Shown here: positions 1-8,503 of the stretch, one piece after another
Numbering within the stretch: position 1 is the first letter of the stretch
Layout of the letters: each line of letters opens with the position of its first letter
Source of the DNA: DATHBD01 sp035296325
Lineage (GTDB): Bacteria; Actinomycetota; Actinomycetes; Mycobacteriales; Micromonosporaceae
Direction of reading: 5' to 3'
Assembly: GCA_035296325.1 (NCBI GenBank)
Contig: DATHBD010000017.1
Location: 1-64,000 of the forward strand
DNA length: 64,000 bases
Translations under genes and position numbers: made by a program
Notes under the pieces: generated by a model
Seen by the model: the letters and a program-made list of their open reading frames with translations, nothing else
Told to the model about the DNA's origin: nothing
Database searches by the model: none

Positions 1-12
1 ACGCACGTCCCT

Positions 13-26
13 TGGGAGCGCTCACA
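13..26. promoter_or_regulatory. CebR-type LacI-family operator
   Basis: The 14 bases TGGGAGCGCTCACA match the cellulose/cello-oligosaccharide repressor operator known from Streptomyces CebR (TGGGAGCGCTCCCA) at 13 of 14 positions. The site lies 17 bases before the GH42 start codon, where a bound repressor would block transcription or early elongation. The LacI-family gene just downstream of the GH42 gene is the obvious candidate binder. The motif assignment is established knowledge; its use here is inferred. Confidence 0.6.
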
Positions 27-42
27 GCATGGAGTTCGGTAT

Positions 43-2052
43 ATGGTCGACGGCGCCCGCGTGCTCCCCCGCCTCGGCAAGATCGGCTACGGCGGGGACT
101 ACACCCCTGAGCAGTGGCCCGAGTCGGTTTGGCACGACGACGTGCGGCTCATGCGCGAGGCGGGCGTCAACCTTGTCAGCGTCGGCATCTTCGCGTGGGC
201 GCTGCTCGAGCCGGCTCCCGGCGAGTACGACTTCGGCTGGCTCGACCGGGTCATCGGACTGCTGCACGACTCGGGCATCGCCATTGACCTGGCCACGCCG
301 ACCGCCGCCCCACCGGCCTGGTTTTTCCGGCGCCACCCCGACGCCCGCCAGGTCACCCGCGAGGGGCACCTGCTCGGCGCGGGCGCCCGGCACGCGTTCT
401 GCCCGAGTTCGCCGCCGTACCGGCAGGCCGCCACGGCGATCGCGACGCGGTTGGCCAGCCGGTACGGCAACCATCCCGGCCTGGCGCTGTGGCACGTGCA
501 CAACGAGTACGGCTGGGCCAGTTCGGGGTGCTACTGCGAGACATCGGCGTCGGCGTTCCGGGTGTGGCTCCGGCAGCGATACGGCACGCTCGATGGCTTG
601 AACGAGGCATGGGGCACCACCTTCTGGGGTCAGCGGTACGGCCACTGGGCCGAGATCGACCCACCCCGACTGGCGCCGCCCGGCGTGAACCCGACCCAGC
701 AGCTCGACTACCTGCGGTTCACGTCGGAGGAGTACCTGGCCTGCTTCCGGGCTGAGCGCGACGTGCTGCACCGGCTCGCGCCGGGCGTCCCGGTCACCAC
801 CAACTTCATGGTGCCGAACTGCAAGTGGATGGACTACTGGCGATGGGCGGCGGAGGTCGACGTGGTCTCCAACGATCACTACCTGCAGGCGGAGCGGCCG
901 GACAACCACGTCGAGCTGGCCATGGCCGCCGACCTCACCCGGTCGGTGGCCGGCGGACGGCCCTGGCTGCTCATGGAGCACTCCACGAGCGCAGTGAACT
1001 GGCAGCCCCGCAACATCGCCAAGACGCCCGGCGAGATGCGCCGCAACAGCTTCGCGCACATCGCTCGAGGCGCCGACTCCGCGTTGTTCTTCCAGTGGCG
1101 CGCGTCCCGGTTCGGCGCCGAGAAGTTCCACTCAGCGATGCTGCCGCACGGTGGCACGGATACCCGGATCTGGCGCGAGGTGGTGCGGCTCGGCGCAGAC
1201 CTGTCCTGTCTGGACGAGCTGGTAGGCACTCACGTGGTGCCGGACCTCGCCATCGCCTGGGACTGGGAGGCGTGGTGGGCACTCGAACTGGAATGGCGGC
1301 CGTCGGTCGACCTCGGGTACCTCGAGCGGATACACGCCTACTACGAGCGCGCCTGGCAGGCCCACCGCACCGTCGACTTCGTCCACCCCGAGGGCGACCT
1401 GTCGAGGTACCCCATGGTGCTGGTGCCCAGCCTCTACCTGGCAACCGCGTCGACCGCCGCCAACCTGGAGTCGTATGTGGCATCCGGCGGCACCGTGGTC
1501 GTCTCGTACTTCTCTGGCATCGTCGACGCCACCGACACCGTGCATGCAGGTGGATACCCCGGGGCGCTGCGCCGGCTGCTCGGCCTGTCGGTGGAGGAGT
1601 TCCTGCCGCTGCGGGCGGGGGAACTGGTGGCGCTGGACAAGGACCTGCGCGCTGACGTCTGGACCGAGCGGCTGATGCTGGACGGGGCGGAGCCTGTGCT
1701 GCGGTACCTGGACGGACCCGCCGCCGGTGGACCGGCGGTGACCCGGCACCGCATCGGGCGTGGTGCCGCCTGGTACATCTCCACCCGCCTCGACGGCCCG
1801 GCCCTGGACGTGGTGCTCGACGCGGCCGGGCTGACTTCGCGCGACGGCGTGCCCGACGGCGTCGAGGTGGTTCGGCGGGTGCGGGGGACCGCCAGCTATC
1901 TGGTGGTGATCAACCACACCGACCGGGACGCGGAGGTTCCGGGCGTCGGAAAGGAGCTGCTCACCGGCGCACCGTGCCACGGCGTGCTGCCGGTGCCGGC
2001 CGGTGACGTGCGCGTCCTGCACACGACCGGACCGGGATACCGGGGAGAATGA
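43..2052 (+). CDS. GH42 beta-galactosidase
   Basis: A 669-residue cytoplasmic glycoside hydrolase of family 42, which cleaves terminal beta-galactosides by a retaining mechanism. The N-terminal TIM barrel contains HNEYG with the acid/base Glu155 and LLMEHS with the nucleophile Glu312; the spacing agrees with characterised GH42 enzymes. Length is normal and there is no signal peptide, so the substrate is probably an imported oligosaccharide. The ATG at 43 is preceded by GGAG eight bases upstream. The gene ends four bases before the start of a LacI-family regulator, so the two form an operon, probably autoregulated through the operator at 13-26. No sugar transporter is visible; it may lie upstream of the window. 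Confidence 0.95.
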   Translation: MVDGARVLPRLGKIGYGGDYTPEQWPESVWHDDVRLMREAGVNLVSVGIFAWALLEPAPGEYDFGWLDRVIGLLHDSGIAIDLATPTAAPPAWFFRRHPDARQVTREGHLLGAGARHAFCPSSPPYRQAATAIATRLASRYGNHPGLALWHVHNEYGWASSGCYCETSASAFRVWLRQRYGTLDGLNEAWGTTFWGQRYGHWAEIDPPRLAPPGVNPTQQLDYLRFTSEEYLACFRAERDVLHRLAPGVPVTTNFMVPNCKWMDYWRWAAEVDVVSNDHYLQAERPDNHVELAMAADLTRSVAGGRPWLLMEHSTSAVNWQPRNIAKTPGEMRRNSFAHIARGADSALFFQWRASRFGAEKFHSAMLPHGGTDTRIWREVVRLGADLSCLDELVGTHVVPDLAIAWDWEAWWALELEWRPSVDLGYLERIHAYYERAWQAHRTVDFVHPEGDLSRYPMVLVPSLYLATASTAANLESYVASGGTVVVSYFSGIVDATDTVHAGGYPGALRRLLGLSVEEFLPLRAGELVALDKDLRADVWTERLMLDGAEPVLRYLDGPAAGGPAVTRHRIGRGAAWYISTRLDGPALDVVLDAAGLTSRDGVPDGVEVVRRVRGTASYLVVINHTDRDAEVPGVGKELLTGAPCHGVLPVPAGDVRVLHTTGPGYRGE

Positions 2053-2056
2053 CAGC

Positions 2057-3076
2057 ATGAGCGAGATCGGGCCCCGTCCGCGCCGCGCGCGTCCGACCAT
2101 GGACGACGTCGCCCAGATGGCCGGCGTGTCGCGCGGAACGGTCTCGCGGGTGCTCAACGGCGGCCGCAACGTCTCACCGCCCGCGCTCGAGGCGGTGCAG
2201 CGGGCCATCCGCAAGGCCGGGTACGTCGTCAACCAGCACGCCCGCAGTCTGGTGACCCAACGGTCCGACTCGGTGGCGTTCATTCTCTCCGAGCCGCAGG
2301 ACCGCCTCTTCGAGGACCCGAACTTCAACGTCCTGCTGCGTGGCTGCACGCAGGCGCTGGCGGAGCGCGACATCACGCTGCTGCTCACCATCGCGGGCAC
2401 CCAGGAGGACCGCAAGCGTATCGGCCGGTACGTGACCGCCGGCCACGTCGACGGAGCGCTGCTCGTCTCCGACCACGCCGGCAGTCCGCTCATCAGCGAG
2501 CTGCGCACCCAGGGGCTGCCCGTGGTCGCGTGCGGCCGTCCGCTCGGTCACGAACGGGAAATTTCGTACGTCGCCGCCGACGACCGCGACGGCGCCCGGC
2601 AGATGGTTTCGTTCCTGAAGCAGCGCGGACACCGGGTCATCGGCACCATCACCGGCCCGCTCGACATGTCGGGCGGCGTCGACCGGCTGGCCGGGTACCG
2701 CGACGTGCTCGGTGAGCCCGATCCGCGGCTCGTGGTGTCCGGCGACTACACGCAGGCATCCGGCGAGGCGGCTATGGAGCGCCTGCTGCGTCAGGCGCCC
2801 GATATCGACGCGGTCTTCGTCTGCTCCGACCTGATGGCGGCGGGCAGCATCGCCGCGCTGCGCCGGGCCGGAAGGCGGGTGCCGGACGACGTGGCGGTCG
2901 GCGGCTTCGACGACTCGCCGGTCGCGATCTCGACCGAGCCCGCGCTGACCACGATCCGTCAGCCGCTCGGGCGGATCAGCGGCGAAATGGTGCGGTTGTT
3001 GCTCACCAGCATCGCTGGCGACGAACCGTCCGCGGTCATCCTGCCCACCGAACTCGTGGTCCGCGGTTCCGCCTAG
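2057..3076 (+). CDS. LacI-family transcriptional regulator
   Basis: A 339-residue repressor. A LacI-type helix-turn-helix and hinge occupy residues 15-34 (MDDVAQMAGVSRGTVSRVLN), followed by a periplasmic-binding-like effector domain ending in the typical AISTEPALTTIRQP region. An earlier in-frame ATG at 2003 lies inside the GH42 gene. The start at 2057 is chosen because GGGGAGA sits 9 bases ahead and the HTH then lies at the normal N-terminal position. It probably senses a galactoside or oligosaccharide and controls the upstream GH42 gene through the site at 13-26. CebR-like specificity is suggested by that operator, but the ligand is unknown. Confidence 0.93.
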   Translation: MSEIGPRPRRARPTMDDVAQMAGVSRGTVSRVLNGGRNVSPPALEAVQRAIRKAGYVVNQHARSLVTQRSDSVAFILSEPQDRLFEDPNFNVLLRGCTQALAERDITLLLTIAGTQEDRKRIGRYVTAGHVDGALLVSDHAGSPLISELRTQGLPVVACGRPLGHEREISYVAADDRDGARQMVSFLKQRGHRVIGTITGPLDMSGGVDRLAGYRDVLGEPDPRLVVSGDYTQASGEAAMERLLRQAPDIDAVFVCSDLMAAGSIAALRRAGRRVPDDVAVGGFDDSPVAISTEPALTTIRQPLGRISGEMVRLLLTSIAGDEPSAVILPTELVVRGSA

Positions 3077-3232
3077 CGCCCGACAGGGGGTCAGCTGAGC
3101 GGTCCTGCGGCCGCCTCCTTACCGCAGACCCCACCGCCACCACGTCCCGGCTCGTCATGGCCGGCGCATGCAGCGCCCGCCACCGCCCGTTCAACGACAC
3201 GACCCAACAAACGCGCGCCTAGGATCAACGGC

Positions 3233-3796
3233 GTGATCGCGGGACTGGTGCTGGCGGCTGGCGGCGGCAGGCGATACGGGCAGCCGAAGGCCCTCGTGGA
3301 GCACGAGGGCCAGCTGCTGGTCGACCGGGCCGTACAGACCCTCACCGCAGGCGGCTGCGCACCGATCCTGGTCGTCCTCGGCGCCGCAGCCGACGAGGTA
3401 CGCGGGCGGGCCGCGCTGCCCGGAGCGTCGGTGGTGATCAACCGCGACTGGCCCAGCGGCATCGCGTCGTCGCTGCGGGCCGGTCTGGCCGCGCTGCCGG
3501 CGACCGGCGCCACGGCCGTGGTAGTCCTCCTGGTTGACACCCCGGGCATCACGCCGGCGGCCGTCGCACGGCTGCTGGCCCTGGCCGGCCCGGCCGCGCT
3601 GGCAACCGCGACCTACCGCGGCTGCCCAGGCCACCCGGTCCTGCTTGGCAGCCACCACTGGGCCGGCGCAGCCGAGTCGGTGAGCGGGGACCATGGGGCA
3701 CGCGGTTACCTGGAGTGCCACCAGGCGACCGAGGTGGCGTGCGAGGACGTGGCCGACCCGACCGACCTCGACCACCCGCCGGGGCAGAACGGGTGA
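3233..3796 (+). CDS. MobA/MocA-like nucleotidyltransferase
   Basis: A 187-residue NTP-transferase-fold protein. The N-terminus has the nucleotide-binding signature LAAGGGRRYGQPKAL; NRDWPSGIASSLRAGL and the LLVDTPG metal-binding segment follow. This is the pattern of MocA-type CTP:molybdopterin cytidylyltransferases and related proteins that sit beside molybdenum hydroxylase genes. The xanthine dehydrogenase genes lie 9 kb away, so a role in molybdenum cofactor maturation is plausible but inferred; several nucleotidyltransferases of other function share the fold. The start is GTG with AGGA about 9 bases upstream. The gene is monocistronic in appearance. Confidence 0.8.
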   Translation: MIAGLVLAAGGGRRYGQPKALVEHEGQLLVDRAVQTLTAGGCAPILVVLGAAADEVRGRAALPGASVVINRDWPSGIASSLRAGLAALPATGATAVVVLLVDTPGITPAAVARLLALAGPAALATATYRGCPGHPVLLGSHHWAGAAESVSGDHGARGYLECHQATEVACEDVADPTDLDHPPGQNG

Positions 3797-3895
3797 TCCG
3801 CGGGCGGTACCCGTGGGGCCTGCACCGACGGACGTCAGCGACCTCCGCTCGCGGCACGCCGTGATAGTGCGCGCCGAAATGCCCTTCTCCGGACC

Positions 3896-3923
3896 TTGTC
3901 GTATCGATATCCATCAGTAGGAT
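3896..3923 (+). promoter_or_regulatory. Candidate SigA-type promoter of the GH12 gene
   Basis: TTGTCG at 3896-3901 and TAGGAT at 3918-3923 are separated by 16 bases and precede the GH12 start by 55 bases. They resemble actinobacterial primary-sigma -35/-10 elements. The match is by eye; no start-site data are available. Confidence 0.4.
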
Positions 3924-3978
3924 GAGGCGACTTGTATCGAAGATTGCCGCTGCGTCAGGGGCGATGGGGAGGAACCAC

Positions 3979-4752
3979 ATGGATGATCGTCAAGCCACGG
4001 GCCGGCGGCCGGTGCGCCGCAAGCGGCTGCTGCTGACCGCGATGGGGGTCCTGGCGACCCTCGGCCTGGCCTTTGCCATCAACCCGACCGCCGAGGCAGC
4101 GGTGCCGGCAGGGGTGCGGTGGCAGGCCAGCGGGTCGTGGGCCCAGTGGAGCAGCGGCGGTTACGACCTCCGCAACGACGTATGGGGCAGTGGAGCCGGC
4201 CGCCAGACGATCTGGGCGCGCTCGGGTACCAACTGGGGCGTCGTGGCCAACCACCCGACCGGAGGCGTCAAGTCGTACCCGCACGTCAACCGGACCTTGA
4301 ACCGCCGGCTCAGCTCGCTGAGCAGCTTCACCAGCTCGTTCAACGTCACCGTCCCGCGTGCCGGGGCCTACTCCAGCGACTACGACATCTGGGCGAACAA
4401 CCACGCCTACGAGATCATGTTGTGGATGAACCAGTACGGTCCGGTGAAGCCGATCGCCGAGCGGTACGACGCCCAGGGCAGGGCTGTTGCGGCGTACCGC
4501 AACATCTCCATCGGCGGGCACCGGTGGGACGTGTACCGCGGCCGGGGCAACCCCCAGCAGGTGTTCTCCTTCGTGCGCGTCGGCAACACCAACGCCGCGA
4601 CGGTCGACGTGTTGGCGGTCCTGCGGTGGCTCCGGACCGCCCGCTGGTGGGGCGACGTAACCATCAATGAGGCGCAGTTCGGCTTTGAGATCAGTGGGAC
4701 GTCCGGCACCCGCGACTTCGTCTGCAACAGCTACTCGATGAACTGGCGCTGA
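3979..4752 (+). CDS. Secreted GH12 endoglucanase/xyloglucanase
   Basis: A 257-residue exported hydrolase of family GH12, acting on beta-1,4-glucans such as cellulose or xyloglucan. A basic N-terminus and hydrophobic stretch (residues 16-34) form a signal peptide, with cleavage likely near TAEA-AVPA at about residue 40. The catalytic domain shows NDVWG, the nucleophile Glu145 in HAYEIMLWM and the acid/base Glu237 in FGFEISG. No carbohydrate-binding module is attached. In-frame ATGs exist at 3922 and 3964; the ATG at 3979 is preferred because GGGGAGGA lies 5 bases before it. It is followed by a strong hairpin terminator. Confidence 0.9.
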   Translation: MDDRQATGRRPVRRKRLLLTAMGVLATLGLAFAINPTAEAAVPAGVRWQASGSWAQWSSGGYDLRNDVWGSGAGRQTIWARSGTNWGVVANHPTGGVKSYPHVNRTLNRRLSSLSSFTSSFNVTVPRAGAYSSDYDIWANNHAYEIMLWMNQYGPVKPIAERYDAQGRAVAAYRNISIGGHRWDVYRGRGNPQQVFSFVRVGNTNAATVDVLAVLRWLRTARWWGDVTINEAQFGFEISGTSGTRDFVCNSYSMNWR

Positions 4753-4784
4753 CGACGCGCTGCGGCCGCTGAAACAGCAAGGTG

Positions 4785-4818
4785 GGGCGGCGCCGATCCG
4801 ACCGGATCGGCGCCGCCC
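4785..4818. terminator. Strong intrinsic-type hairpin between convergent genes
   Basis: A perfect 16-bp inverted repeat (4785-4800 with 4803-4818, GC-rich) stands between the convergent GH12 and allantoicase genes. It has no clear U-tract, as is usual in actinobacteria, and could act in both directions. Confidence 0.75.
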
Positions 4819-4862
4819 GCTGTCTGTCCGGCCGGCCCGCGAGGCGTCCAGCGCCTCGGCCC

Positions 4863-5939
4863 CTACGCTGCTGTATTGGCGGCTGCCCGGAGGAGCTCGC
4901 GCCAGCGCTGCGTCAACCGGCCGATCTCCTCGAGTTCGAGCCGGCCCCAGAGGCGGAGCCTCGCCATGCCACCATCCGGGAAGATGTCCAGTCGGACGTG
5001 GGTGGCCGTCGCCGCGCTGCCGCCAGGGGCGGTGCCGGCGGCCATCGTTTCGATTCCGAACCGGTGCCGGGTGTCCGGCTGCAGCCCGACCCGGGGTAGC
5101 AGGCTGAACCAGGCGCTTTCGTCGTCACGGTCGGCGACCCGCGCGTCGATGCCGCGTAGCGTTGCCGCGGCCGGCGCGTTGCCCTTGAAGTGACTCGTAT
5201 CCAGCTCGGCCAGTAACGGCCGGCCGGGCGTCGCGAGTTCCACGATGACCCAGTCATTGCCGGCGTCCCGACGCCGGGACGTCTCCCAGCCCTCCCCCAT
5301 CACGCGGGCAAGGCCCGGCATGAGGAGTTGCATCGGCGAACCGTAGAACATGTCGCTGCAGCCGACCACCCGGGCACCATGCTCGATCGCGGCCAGATCC
5401 AGCACACCGTCGGGCAGGCGCCGGGGATCGGGGACAGCTCGACCGTGCACCCGCAGGCGCGCGACGCCACCGTCCGGGTAGATGCAGAGCCGCACGTGCG
5501 TGAAGAGGCGCTCGTCCCGGGTCTGCACGGCGAACGCGTTGCGCGCGTCCCCCTTCAGCGACGACCTGGGCACAATCGTCGTCCACCGCGCCGCGAGCAG
5601 TTCTTCGCCGGACGGGTAGCCGTCGACCGCGCTCGCCTCGACCGAGGCGAAGGGTGGGTAGTTTCCGGTGAAGAACGCGGTGTCCACGACCACGCCATGC
5701 ACCACACCGGGTGCGCCGAGGCGGACGATCGCCCAGTCGTGACCCGGTTCCCGACGTCGGCGGGTCTCCCAGCCGTCGTAGACCTGGCCCTTCAGACCGA
5801 ACGTCCGCGGGGAGAAGACCGGGGCGGAGGCGAGTACCAGGTGGTCGGCCGCTTCGAAGAACTCGTCGTTGGTGGCGACCACGCCGCCGCCGAGGGTCTG
5901 CACCGCGAGGTCGGGCAGCGCCTCGAACGGTTCACTCAT
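4863..5939 (-). CDS. alc: Allantoicase
   Basis: A 358-residue allantoate amidinohydrolase, splitting allantoate into ureidoglycolate and urea. The protein is an internal duplication, as in known allantoicases. Both halves carry a W-E-T/S-RRR segment (GWETRRRREPGHDWAIVRL and GWETSRRRDAGNDWVIVEL), a D-T-x-F/H-F-x-G-N motif and an HVRL-x-I/D-x-PDGG-x-AR-LR end. The start ATG overlaps the allantoinase stop by four bases (ATGA), so translation is coupled. It is the last gene of the allantoin operon. Confidence 0.95.
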   Translation of the reverse strand: MSEPFEALPDLAVQTLGGGVVATNDEFFEAADHLVLASAPVFSPRTFGLKGQVYDGWETRRRREPGHDWAIVRLGAPGVVHGVVVDTAFFTGNYPPFASVEASAVDGYPSGEELLAARWTTIVPRSSLKGDARNAFAVQTRDERLFTHVRLCIYPDGGVARLRVHGRAVPDPRRLPDGVLDLAAIEHGARVVGCSDMFYGSPMQLLMPGLARVMGEGWETSRRRDAGNDWVIVELATPGRPLLAELDTSHFKGNAPAAATLRGIDARVADRDDESAWFSLLPRVGLQPDTRHRFGIETMAAGTAPGGSAATATHVRLDIFPDGGMARLRLWGRLELEEIGRLTQRWRELLRAAANTAA

Positions 5940-7285
5940 TCCGGCCCTCTCGTCAGCAGTTCGCCGTGGGGAACACCGAGCGGCCCGGCGCCGACGATCC
6001 TGGTACCCCGCAACCAGACCTGGTCCACCACGCCGGACAGACGCCGGCCGGCGTACGGGCAGACCGGATGGCGGTGGTGCAGCAGCGCCGGGTCCACCAC
6101 AAACTCGGCGTCGGGATCGAAGGCCACCAGATCCGCGTCCGCGCCGAAGACGATCCGGCCCTTGCGGGGCAGCCCGACCAGATCCGCCGGGCGTTCCGCC
6201 ATCCAGCGCACCACCTCGCTGAGGCTGAAGCCCCGGCGGCGCGCCTCGGTCCAGATCACCGGCAGTCCGAGCTGGATCGACGAGATGCCACCCCAGGCCT
6301 GCGCGAAGTCACCCGTGTCGGCGCACTTCAGATCGGGGGTGCACGGCGAGTGGTCGGACACGACACAGTGGATGGTGCCGGCGGCCAGGCCGGCCCAGAG
6401 CGCGTCGCGGTTCGCTGCGTCCCGGATCGGGGGGCAGCACTTGAACTGGGTGGCCCCGTCCGGGACCTCCTCGGCGGTGAGGGCCAGATAGTGCGGGCAG
6501 GTCTCCGCGGTGATGTCCAGGCCGTCGTGCTGCGCGGCGGCGATCAGCGGAAGCGCCTCCGCCGAGGAAAGGTGCAGGATGTGCACCCGGGTACCGATGC
6601 CCCGCCGCGGACGGATGCCCCGCGCCACATCGATGACCTCGGCGATCGCGAGCGTTTCGGCATGGTGCGGCCGGGAGGCGACGAAGTCGGTGAACCGCCG
6701 CGACGAGGGCATGTCCGTGACTGCGGCCGGACTTTCCGCGTGGACCACGAACAGCGCGTCCACGGCGCGCAACGCACTGGCCAGGCCGGCGAGATCGAGC
6801 GGGGGGAACTCGGGCACCCCGGAGTCGATCAGGAAGCACTTGAACCCGAACACCCCGGCATCGCGCAGTGCCGGCAGGTCGGCCGCGTTGCCCGGTACGG
6901 CGCCACCCCAGAATCCGACGTCGACCGCGCACTGGCCGAGCGCGGCAGCCCGTTTGCCCTCAAGCGCGGTCACCGAAACCGTGGGCGGGATCGAGTTGAG
7001 CGGCATGTCGATCAGCGTGGTGACACCACCTGCGGCGGCTGCTCGCGTCGCCGTTGCGAAACCCTCCCACTCGGTGCGGCCCGGCTCGTTGACGTGCACG
7101 TGGCTGTCGACGAGCCCGGGCAGCAGCGCGCGATCGCCCAGTTCCTCGGTGCATCGCGCGTCGGGCGCGTCGTCGTAGCCGAGCACCGCGGCGATGCGGC
7201 CGTCACGCACCCCCACCGCCGCCGGGCGCTCCCCCTCCGGTGTCACCACCCGCCGCGAGCGCACCACGAGGTCGAAGGTCGTCAC
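5936..7285 (-). CDS. allB: Allantoinase
   Basis: A 449-residue cyclic amidohydrolase that opens the hydantoin ring of allantoin to give allantoate. The amidohydrolase metal motifs are all present: HVH in DSHVHVNEPGRTEWEGF (His62, His64), the metal-bridging Lys segment FKCFL, HILHLSS, AETCPHYL and the catalytic Asp in VSDHSPC. A longer reading in the same frame continues upstream but is antisense-free shadow of the neighbouring gene. The start is a GTG at 7285 overlapping the preceding stop (GTGA), which gives the usual allantoinase N-terminus. It is coupled at both ends to DUF6986 and allantoicase. Confidence 0.95.
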   Translation of the reverse strand: MTTFDLVVRSRRVVTPEGERPAAVGVRDGRIAAVLGYDDAPDARCTEELGDRALLPGLVDSHVHVNEPGRTEWEGFATATRAAAAGGVTTLIDMPLNSIPPTVSVTALEGKRAAALGQCAVDVGFWGGAVPGNAADLPALRDAGVFGFKCFLIDSGVPEFPPLDLAGLASALRAVDALFVVHAESPAAVTDMPSSRRFTDFVASRPHHAETLAIAEVIDVARGIRPRRGIGTRVHILHLSSAEALPLIAAAQHDGLDITAETCPHYLALTAEEVPDGATQFKCCPPIRDAANRDALWAGLAAGTIHCVVSDHSPCTPDLKCADTGDFAQAWGGISSIQLGLPVIWTEARRRGFSLSEVVRWMAERPADLVGLPRKGRIVFGADADLVAFDPDAEFVVDPALLHHRHPVCPYAGRRLSGVVDQVWLRGTRIVGAGPLGVPHGELLTRGPE

Positions 7286-8493
7286 AGCGCCTCCAGCGCG
7301 GACCGATCGAAATCCACCTCGGACTCGTCGAGCGCGCCGCAGTGCAGCCCGCGCAGCAGGAATCCGGCGAGGGCGCGGGCAGTCGCCGGCTCGTCGATTA
7401 CCCCGCCGGCCTGACCGGTCCGGTCCAGGTACGCCGACAGCCGGGCGGTGGCCGCCGACAGACCGCTCCGGAAGAACGCGTAGGTCGCCGCGTACCGGGT
7501 GGGCAGCTGCGCCGGGTGCAGGTCCCATCCCTGGTAGAAGCCGCGCTCCAGCGAGCGCCGGACCAGCCGGGCGTGCAACGCCGAGGCGGCGAGGGCCTCG
7601 GCCTCGGTACCCACCGGCAGGATGTTTGTCGAGCCGTCGCTCAGCCGCACCCCCGTGCCGGCCGCGGCGACCTGCATCACCGCCTTGGCGTGGTCGGCGA
7701 CGGGGTGGTCCATCGCCTGGTACCCCGCCGCGATCCCGCACGCCGCGCTGTAGTCGTACGTCCCGTAATGCAGGCCCACGCACCGGCCCGCGGCGGCGTG
7801 CACCATGCGGGCGACCGTGGCGGTGCCGTCCGCGCCGAGGACGGCCGGCGGGGTCTCGATCTGGATCTCGAACCGCAGCCGCCCGGCCGGCAGCCGGTGG
7901 GCCTCCTCCAACGCGCCGCACAGCACCACCATGGCCTCCACCTGCGCTACCAGACTGACCTTCGGCAGGGTGACGACGAAGCCGTCGGGCAACGGACCGA
8001 CCTGCAGCATGGCCCCCAGGAAGCCGTCGACCGTCCGCACCGCGCGGGCGCGGGTGGCGGCCTCCAGGCTCTTGCACCGCAGCCCGACGAACGGCGGCAC
8101 CGGCCCGGCGAGGAGCGCGCCGACGGCGCCTGCCACAGCCGCGTCCTCTTCGGCGTCACCGCGCACGCCATAGCCGTCCTCGAAGTCGATCCGCAGGTCC
8201 TCGATGGGCTCCCGGGCGAGCTTCGCCGCGACCCGCCCGCGCAGGGTGTCGTCGATGGTGAGCTCGATCGCCGGATCGATGTCGCGCACGACCAGCCGCT
8301 CCAGTGTCCCCAGGGCCAGCCGCCCCCACTCCGGTACCAGTCCGGCCGTCATCGCGTCGGCCGGCACGTAGACCGTGTGGACCGGCTGCCGGCCGGTGGC
8401 CGGGCCGGGGTACCGCGCCGCCAGTACGGCGTCCGCAGCCGCGAGCCGATCGTCCAGGTCGGCGAGGACGGTCGCGGGCAGGCGGGGAGTCAA
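7282..8493 (-). CDS. DUF6986 / CitE-like (HpcH/HpaI superfamily) protein
   Basis: A 403-residue protein of the DUF6986 type, related to citrate-lyase beta / malate-synthase-like TIM barrels. Superfamily landmarks are visible: DLRIDFEDGYG, GLRCKS, VTLPKVSLV, EIQIETP, GLHYGTYDYSA and WDLHPAQLPTRY. These correspond to the acidic metal ligands, the PK(V) strand and the closing HPaQ element of CitE proteins. The start is TTG at 8493 with GAGG six bases ahead. It lies ten bases after malate synthase and overlaps allantoinase by GTGA. Its reaction is unknown. Context points to ureidoglycolate or glyoxylate chemistry, since no ureidoglycolate lyase is present in the cluster. Confidence 0.8.
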   Translation of the reverse strand: MTPRLPATVLADLDDRLAAADAVLAARYPGPATGRQPVHTVYVPADAMTAGLVPEWGRLALGTLERLVVRDIDPAIELTIDDTLRGRVAAKLAREPIEDLRIDFEDGYGVRGDAEEDAAVAGAVGALLAGPVPPFVGLRCKSLEAATRARAVRTVDGFLGAMLQVGPLPDGFVVTLPKVSLVAQVEAMVVLCGALEEAHRLPAGRLRFEIQIETPPAVLGADGTATVARMVHAAAGRCVGLHYGTYDYSAACGIAAGYQAMDHPVADHAKAVMQVAAAGTGVRLSDGSTNILPVGTEAEALAASALHARLVRRSLERGFYQGWDLHPAQLPTRYAATYAFFRSGLSAATARLSAYLDRTGQAGGVIDEPATARALAGFLLRGLHCGALDESEVDFDRSALEAL

Positions 8494-8503
8494 CGGCGTC
8501 CTC

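Noticed and set aside
7286..8077. N-terminal extension of the allantoinase frame
   Set aside because: The extension runs over the DUF6986 gene in another frame and has Arg/Gly-rich shadow composition; the GTG at 7285 gives the normal allantoinase start.
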